A DNA stretch of 14,988 nt from Nitrospina sp. GTDB lineage: Bacteria > Nitrospinota > Nitrospinia > Nitrospinales > VA-1. Positions 14,188 to 14,988 of this stretch are shown here, piece by piece. The position numbers and the translations under genes were made by a program. The stretch covers positions 1 through 14,988 of the forward strand of contig JABJCF010000326.1 in assembly GCA_018665625.1 (NCBI GenBank), written 5' to 3'. Within the stretch, counting starts at the first letter, position 1. The number at the start of each line of letters is the position of its first letter. Under the pieces are notes generated by a model that worked only from the letters and a program-made list of their open reading frames with translations, was not told the DNA's origin and searched no databases.

Positions 14188-14988
14188 TTATACTCCCTGA
14201 TTTTCTGAAATTAATTTCGATACCCGTTGTGCGGTATGATTAACAATAGATATGATTTTTTTATAATCCATTCGTTTAGAGCCGAACACAGCTAAAGTCC
14301 CGACCTTTTCATTTCCCATTTGGTAGTTCTGGGCTATTAAACTGCAATTACCCATTTCTTCTTGTAAATTTTCTTCCCCAATAAGAATGGTCATACCCTC
14401 ATGGTCCAAACATAAATCAAGTAAATTAATTAACTTGGTTTTTTCTTCAAGGGTTTTCAATAGTGTCTTAATCTTTCCAATATCTTCATTAAATTCAGGT
14501 TGGTCAAGAAGATTTAAGGCTCCTTGAACAAGCAATTCGTTATTAGTGTCTTCAAATAATGTCGAGGAAAGATCATGGGCTTTTTGTGCTAATTGATTGT
14601 AATGCTTTTTTTCAAGACGCAAACGTTTCAATAACTCTTTACGAATCCATTTGATTGGTTTGCCACTGAATTCATCATTCAGGTAATTGGATATGGAAGT
14701 AAGCTGGTCTTGTGTTAAATCTGATTCTATAGGAAGGATTTTGTTTTGCAGAATTCCTTGCTCAGAAAAAAACACAGCCAAGGCCGCTTGTGGTGCCACT
14801 TTTGTGAATTCAATATGTTTGAAACAGGTGGTTGAAAAACCTGGTAGCATAACCAGTCCCGTTTGCTGTGAAATTGTGGAAAGGTTATCGCAGGCACTTT
14901 CAAGAACGCTTTGCAAATTTTGATTGCCAGATGGATATTCGAGGCTGCGTTTATCCGATAGAATCTCCGCTTCCATTAAAAAGTTTTG
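14188..14988 (-). CDS. hrcA: Heat-inducible repressor HrcA (partial, C-terminal 266 residues)
   Basis: Repressor of class I heat-shock genes, which binds the CIRCE inverted repeat and depends on GroEL for activity. The frame is open to the right edge; the N-terminal winged helix, roughly 70-80 residues, and the promoter with any CIRCE site are outside. The visible part fits the GAF-like and dimerisation regions: LESACDNLSTISQQTGLVMLPG near the left, HIEFTKVAPQAALAVFFSEQGILQNKIL, and the typical C-terminal block with ILIGEENLQEEMGNCSLIAQNYQMGNEKVGTLAVFGSKRMDYKKIISIVNHTAQRVSKLI. An internal Met (14976) could be mistaken for a start, but codons before it are open and full-length HrcA is about 340 residues. 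The gene directly precedes grpE, the usual order. Confidence 0.94.
   Translation of the reverse strand, partial: QNFLMEAEILSDKRSLEYPSGNQNLQSVLESACDNLSTISQQTGLVMLPGFSTTCFKHIEFTKVAPQAALAVFFSEQGILQNKILPIESDLTQDQLTSISNYLNDEFSGKPIKWIRKELLKRLRLEKKHYNQLAQKAHDLSSTLFEDTNNELLVQGALNLLDQPEFNEDIGKIKTLLKTLEEKTKLINLLDLCLDHEGMTILIGEENLQEEMGNCSLIAQNYQMGNEKVGTLAVFGSKRMDYKKIISIVNHTAQRVSKLISENQGV

Noticed and set aside
14188..14976. HrcA as a naturally truncated 262-aa gene
   Set aside because: The frame stays open through the right edge, so the missing N-terminus is a window effect, not a deletion.

Overview
The window reads as chromosomal core DNA from a free-living Gram-negative-type bacterium, about 45% G+C by eye, with no sign of phage, transposon, CRISPR or tRNA/rRNA sequence. 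The gene mix is a NhaR/NhaA sodium-proton antiport locus, a single-haem 'ethylbenzene dehydrogenase/nitrite oxidoreductase gamma-like' lipoprotein, a B12-binding radical SAM protein with a DUF4080-like C-terminus, and HrcA/GrpE. It is compatible with a marine nitrite-oxidiser-type lineage such as Nitrospinota. That placement is an inference from gene content, not a search result; a deltaproteobacterial-grade organism is the main alternative.

Left part (1-2218): the start of a NhaR-type LysR regulator runs off the left edge on the minus strand. It is divergent, across a 215-bp AT-rich spacer, from a plus-strand pair made of a two-CBS-domain protein and NhaA. The spacer ends in two perfect 11-bp inverted repeats separated by one base. 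They lie just upstream of the CBS gene's Shine-Dalgarno sequence, and the loop of the second contains a complement of that sequence. This is the most interesting non-coding structure in the window.

Centre (2219-8067): the replicative polymerase gene dnaE, then an M16-family zinc peptidase, then the small haem-domain lipoprotein 14 bp further on. All three are on the plus strand.

Right part (8060-14988): everything is on the minus strand. Read in transcription order it is hrcA (5' end beyond the right edge), grpE, mutM/fpg, a B12-binding radical SAM gene starting with TTG, ilvD, and an unrecognised 316-aa protein with its own likely promoter. hrcA and grpE form the usual heat-shock pair, but dnaK/dnaJ do not follow; the DNA-repair glycosylase gene does. 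The unrecognised gene converges on the lipoprotein gene, and their 3' ends overlap by 8 bp.

No clear new multi-gene system was found. The leads worth following are the structured leader ahead of CBS-nhaA, the orphan haem lipoprotein, the unknown 316-aa protein with a palindrome over its promoter, and the radical SAM enzyme of unknown substrate.
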